From: Micrococcales bacterium KH10
GTDB taxonomy: Bacteria > Actinomycetota > Actinomycetes > Actinomycetales > Cellulomonadaceae
Reading direction: 5' to 3'
NCBI GenBank assembly: GCA_900188465.1
Contig: FZPE01000001.1
Location: 1,328,805-1,392,804 of the forward strand
Length of the DNA: 64,000 bases
Shown here piece after piece: positions 61,296-64,000 of the stretch (positions within the stretch are counted from its first letter, which is position 1; the number at the start of each line of letters is the position of its first letter). The translations under genes and the position numbers were made by a program. The notes under the pieces are model-generated. The model was not told the DNA's origin, ran no database searches, and saw only the letters and a list, made by a program, of their open reading frames with translations.

Positions 61296-63053
61296 GTGGA
61301 CTACGCCAACGGTGATAACGGCGGTGGCAGTGTCTCCCAGAACCAACTCAAGACAGAGAACAACGGAAGCGCCTCTGGCTCGCGTCAGCTGGCGGGAGTG
61401 ACCACTGGAGCGTGGGTCCGTTACCCTAACGTGAACCTGGACTCGAACCAGGCTGTCGCCATTGAAGTGCGCTACGACGCCCCCACAGGACGCGTGGTCA
61501 ACGGCCGGATCGAGGTGTATGTCGACTCATTGGACAACGACCCTCTTGGCACCATCAACCTGCCCAACACCGGGTCAGGTTGGGGCACCCACGCAAGCGT
61601 GATCATCGATCTGCTTCCACCAACGTTGACCGGAGCCCATGATCTCTATTTCAAGTTCCTGTCCGACCCGGATACCGATCACCCCTACGTGGGTAACTTC
61701 GACTACTTCCGGTTGATGTACACGGTCAAAGCGGATTTGGATGCGGCCATTGCACAGTATTCGCCGTACACCGAGAACCCGGACTGGTACGACGCTGCCG
61801 ATTATGCCGCCTTCGCAGATGCGCTGGCAGCAGCCGAAGCAGTCTCAGCAGACCCGAACGCCGGTCACCAGGAGGCCGCCGATGCGACATCCGAACTGAT
61901 CGCGAAGGCTTCGGTGCTGCGGTGGTTGATCATTGACGAGCTTTCCGCGCTGGTCTCTGCGACAGGACAGGCGAACGAGTCGGACTACACGGCGTCGTCT
62001 TGGGCTACTTTCGCTGCTGCCCATGCGACAGCGCTGAGCCTGTCTCCGACCACGAACTCCCACGCTGATTACGAGACCGCCCTCGCGGACTTGCAGGATG
62101 CTTACGACGCCTTGGTCCTCCGGCTTGAGTCAGCAACCGCGATCGCTGACGCTCCTACCAGCATCGTCGAAGGTGAAGATGTGACCTTCAACGTTGCGGT
62201 CACTGAGGGTGCCACGGGGGAGGTGTCCATCGTGGCCGATGAAGTCACCTTGACAGCTGTGACACTGGGTGAGGATTCCACGGCGCCCGTCGTGCTGAGC
62301 GGATTAGAGGTCGGAACCTACACGTTGACGGCGGAGTATCCCGGGGACGAGTTCTATCTGCCGAGCACGTCAGAGCCGATGACCCTCGAGGTCACTGCAG
62401 TCGTTGAACCACCGGACCCGGACCCTGCCGTCACCATCAGCGCACCTCGGGTTTCAGCGGCATCGCAGATCTATGGTGCGGCAAACGGGCGTGTCACACT
62501 GACGACCACCGTAACGGGGACCACGGCCGGAACTGTGACCTTCCGTTCCGGAGCCACGGTGCTCGGCACCACTGCACTGACGCGTCAGGGATCCATGTAC
62601 CAGGCAAGTGTCACTGTGCCCGCCGGTTTGGCCGTTGGCCACTACGGGTCGCTGACGGCATCGGTGAGTACTTCGGATGGCAAAACCGTGACTTCCGCTG
62701 CGGCCTCGGCCTCCTTCCGCGTTGTCAAGGCGAGCCTGAAGAAGCTCAAGGCGAAGACACCCAAGAAGGCGAAGCGCGGCAAGAAGACCTGGGTGCGCGT
62801 CGTTGTCTCTAAGAAGTTGAGCAACGAGGTCGCACCGCGCGGCAAGGTCCGGATTTACGTTGGCAAGAAGCAGGTGCGTCAGGTCGGAGTGAAGAAGGTC
62901 ATCAAGCGCGGCGGCAAGATGAAGCTCAACATCAAGAAGAAGTTCGTCAAGGGCAAGAAGATGAATGTCCGCGCGGTCTTCGTGCCTGGTCCGAAACTTC
63001 GTGCTGGCGTGGCCGAGCGCACCGCGAAATCCAAGATCAAGGTGCGGCGGTAG
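61296..63053 (+). CDS. Secreted CBM6-like / FIVAR / Ig-like protein with cationic tail; 5' end disrupted
   Basis: The open frame from the GTG at 61296 encodes 585 aa, but the coding signal extends back to 61137 and includes an exported N-terminus, so the annotated start is only the first in-frame start left after an upstream stop. Domains: CBM6-like beta domain (about 1-145, ending SDPDTDHPYVGNFDYFRLMY); two FIVAR-like helical units (about 148-215 and 216-280); a Big_3_5 domain (about 282-370, TAEYPGDEFYLPSTSEP); a second Ig domain (about 378-478); and a Lys/Arg-saturated module of 108 residues ending SKIKVRR. No catalytic domain is present, so it is an accessory binding protein or the remnant of a larger enzyme like its divergent GH92 neighbour. 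A terminator follows at 63108. Confidence 0.75.
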   Translation: MDYANGDNGGGSVSQNQLKTENNGSASGSRQLAGVTTGAWVRYPNVNLDSNQAVAIEVRYDAPTGRVVNGRIEVYVDSLDNDPLGTINLPNTGSGWGTHASVIIDLLPPTLTGAHDLYFKFLSDPDTDHPYVGNFDYFRLMYTVKADLDAAIAQYSPYTENPDWYDAADYAAFADALAAAEAVSADPNAGHQEAADATSELIAKASVLRWLIIDELSALVSATGQANESDYTASSWATFAAAHATALSLSPTTNSHADYETALADLQDAYDALVLRLESATAIADAPTSIVEGEDVTFNVAVTEGATGEVSIVADEVTLTAVTLGEDSTAPVVLSGLEVGTYTLTAEYPGDEFYLPSTSEPMTLEVTAVVEPPDPDPAVTISAPRVSAASQIYGAANGRVTLTTTVTGTTAGTVTFRSGATVLGTTALTRQGSMYQASVTVPAGLAVGHYGSLTASVSTSDGKTVTSAAASASFRVVKASLKKLKAKTPKKAKRGKKTWVRVVVSKKLSNEVAPRGKVRIYVGKKQVRQVGVKKVIKRGGKMKLNIKKKFVKGKKMNVRAVFVPGPKLRAGVAERTAKSKIKVRR

Positions 63054-63107
63054 GGGCGTAGCTTGTGGCGGGTCGTGCTTGACTCGTCGCGGGTGAGTGA
63101 ATGAGTT

Positions 63108-63150
63108 GGAGGTGGTGTACCCGGACGGGTGCACCACCTCCGGTCTTTTC
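63108..63150 (+). terminator. Rho-independent terminator
   Basis: GGAGGTGGTG (63108-63117) pairs with CACCACCTCC (63132-63141), and ACCC (63119-63122) with GGGT (63127-63130) extends the stem around a 4-nt loop; GGTCTTTTC follows. It ends the CBM/Ig protein transcript. Confidence 0.88.
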
Positions 63151-63231
63151 AGCCACCGGTGGGGGTGTTTGGGGCGCCGCCGTTGCCGGGTGGCGATGTG
63201 CCGGGTGGTCTGCGAGTGGATGGAGGTAGCG

Positions 63232-63489
63232 ATGATTCAGATCAATAGCCTGTTTGATCTGGCGACGATTGTGCGTCGGCGGCGCTTGGAGATCGGACTG
63301 ACCTCTGAAGAGCTCGCCGAAAGTCTGGGGATCCAGGTGGATGCCGTCGTCGGGTTGGAATCTAGCTCTGGTGCGGTCGATATCAGCACTGCGTTGGTGG
63401 TGCTACGACGGCTCGGGGTGTCGCTGTATGCGGTCACGCCGGAGGACGGCGATGGGTTCTTTGGACTGATCGCCGATGGGTTTATGTGA
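63232..63489 (+). CDS. XRE-family helix-turn-helix protein (HipB-like)
   Basis: This is an 85-aa DNA-binding protein. The HTH_3 domain reads LATIVRRRRLEIGLTSEELA, ESLGIQVDAVVGLESSS and ISTALVVLRRLGVSLYAVTP, the layout of HipB-type regulators. The ATG at 63232 has GGAGG five bases upstream; the longer open frame back to 63097 runs through the preceding terminator and is rejected. No hipA-like kinase gene follows (the next gene is convergent), so it is an orphan regulator or a solitary antitoxin-like protein. Confidence 0.85.
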   Translation: MIQINSLFDLATIVRRRRLEIGLTSEELAESLGIQVDAVVGLESSSGAVDISTALVVLRRLGVSLYAVTPEDGDGFFGLIADGFM

Positions 63490-63506
63490 GTTCGTGGGGC
63501 CTGCGG

Positions 63507-63809
63507 TTATTCGGTGTCGCGGGCGAGGGCGTCTTCGACGCGAGCGATCTTCGCGTCAATTTCGCCGGTCCGGCCCGGTCGAATATCGGCTTTGAGGACG
63601 AGCGAAACTCGTCCGGCGCCTGCACCGGCTGCTTCAGTGGCACGTTTGACGACGTCCATGACCTCGTCCCACTCGCCCTCGACCTCGGTGAACATAGAGG
63701 TCGTGCGATTCGGCAGGCCGGAATCCCGCACTACTTTGACTGCGGCAGCAACCGCTTCGGCAACGGAATCGCCCACACCAGATGGGGCTACAGAGAATGC
63801 AACAATCAT
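63507..63809 (-). CDS. MTH1187/YkoF-type thiamine-binding family protein (DUF77)
   Basis: This is a 100-aa cytoplasmic protein of the DUF77 (MTH1187/YqgV) family with a ferredoxin-like fold; relatives bind thiamine or its precursors. The signature is IVAFSVAPSGVGDSVAEAVA, then RTTSMFTEVEGEWDEVMDVV and GAGRVSLVLKADIRPGR. The ATG at 63809 is chosen; a GTG two codons upstream (63815) is possible. It is convergent with the XRE gene, 17 bp apart. The ligand is inferred from the family only. Confidence 0.88.
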   Translation of the reverse strand: MIVAFSVAPSGVGDSVAEAVAAAVKVVRDSGLPNRTTSMFTEVEGEWDEVMDVVKRATEAAGAGAGRVSLVLKADIRPGRTGEIDAKIARVEDALARDTE

Positions 63810-63900
63810 GCTCACGAGTCTGCCAGGTTGCCGCGCGGTGTGCTGGTTGTCGGGTGCGGTTTTGGGCGAGTGGCTGTTGGGTTGGCCCAGTATTCAGCGT

Positions 63901-64000
63901 GCTGGGGATCAATTCACTTTCCCCCGATAGACTTGGCTGACCCAGAACTCAAGTACACCCAGAGCTGGGGATCAGTTCACTTTCCCCCCGATAGACTTGG
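63901..64000. repeat. Two direct repeats of 36-37 bp at 63-bp spacing, running into the window edge
   Basis: 63901-63936 and 63964-64000 are near-identical: both begin GCTGGGGATCA, continue TTCACTTT, have a run of C (five versus six) and end GATAGACTTGG, with one A/G difference. The 27-bp interval between them is unique. A CCCAG word occurs before each copy. The array continues beyond the window. Multiple subterminal repeats of an insertion sequence (IS21-type), a CRISPR array or a minisatellite are possible. Confidence 0.75.

Noticed and set aside
60938..61315. Plus-strand frame of 125 codons over the 5' end of the CBM/Ig gene
   Set aside because: Its product is Arg/Ser/Gln-rich with no domain, while another frame of the same DNA encodes a clear signal peptide; it is a shadow, though its internal ATG at 61082 has a good ribosome-binding site.
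63097..63231. Longer N-terminal form of the XRE protein starting at 63097
   Set aside because: It would be translated through a strong terminator hairpin, and the ATG at 63232 has a perfect GGAGG at proper spacing at the domain start.
63901..64000. Calling the edge repeats a CRISPR array
   Set aside because: Only two copies are visible, they differ by a substitution and an indel, and no cas gene is in the window; kept as a generic repeat.

Overview
The window is chromosomal DNA of a moderately high-GC Gram-positive bacterium of the Actinomycetota. Support for this comes from a conservon-type operon (histidine kinase, Roadblock/LC7, DUF742, small GTPase), a DUF5926 protein, a ThrE-type exporter with both halves fused, a DtxR/IdeR-like iron box, an LPETG sortase substrate, and many secreted proteins with Ala-rich signal peptides. 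The genus cannot be assigned from the sequence. No rRNA, prophage or complete mobile element is present.

Layout. 1-10034 is a carbohydrate region: a sugar-binding lipoprotein cut by the left edge, two divergent LacI paralogues, a large secreted six-hairpin glycosidase, mannose-6-phosphate isomerase (manA) and a ROK regulator, with several perfect or near-perfect palindromic operators. 10287-12480 holds tRNA-Arg(ACG), tRNA-Ser(GCT), a ThrE-like exporter and tRNA-Ser(TGA). 12547-18297 is a conservon. 18585-25968 is mostly housekeeping: HAD phosphatase, serS, a diacylglycerol-kinase-like lipid kinase overlapping a phosphatase-like polytopic membrane protein, a family 2 glycosyltransferase and DUF5926. 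25981-33908 is a run of three large secreted or surface proteins, the first transcribed carrying an LPETG anchor. 34070-42513 holds pgm, a flavin oxidoreductase, an acetyltransferase, an MFS transporter, a quinone-dependent pyruvate dehydrogenase, a ferritin-like/VIT1 iron transporter and a small conserved protein. 42625-47649 is a probable iron/siderophore unit: two exporter-fold ABC half-transporters behind an iron box, divergent from an isochorismate synthase. 47732-48349 is a hicAB module. 48431-63053 is a second secreted-protein and glycosidase region (a basic secreted protein, LacI, GH97, an alpha/beta hydrolase, GH92, and a CBM/FIVAR/Ig protein with a broken 5' end). 63232-64000 holds an XRE protein, a thiamine-binding-type protein and the start of a repeat running off the window.

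How it fits together: secreted glycosidases (GH63-like, GH97, GH92 alpha-mannosidase) would release glucose, galactose or mannose from glycans. A binding-protein-dependent transporter would take up sugars, and ManA and Pgm would route the phosphates into central metabolism. LacI and ROK regulators sit beside the genes they probably control. The most striking common feature is a Lys/Arg-saturated Ig-like module, which in four glycan-related proteins ends in VRR at the very C-terminus. It may be an electrostatic way of keeping enzymes on the cell envelope without a sortase motif. The best candidates for new biology are this module, the LPETG surface cluster, the interrupted signal peptide near 61134 and the repeats at the right edge.
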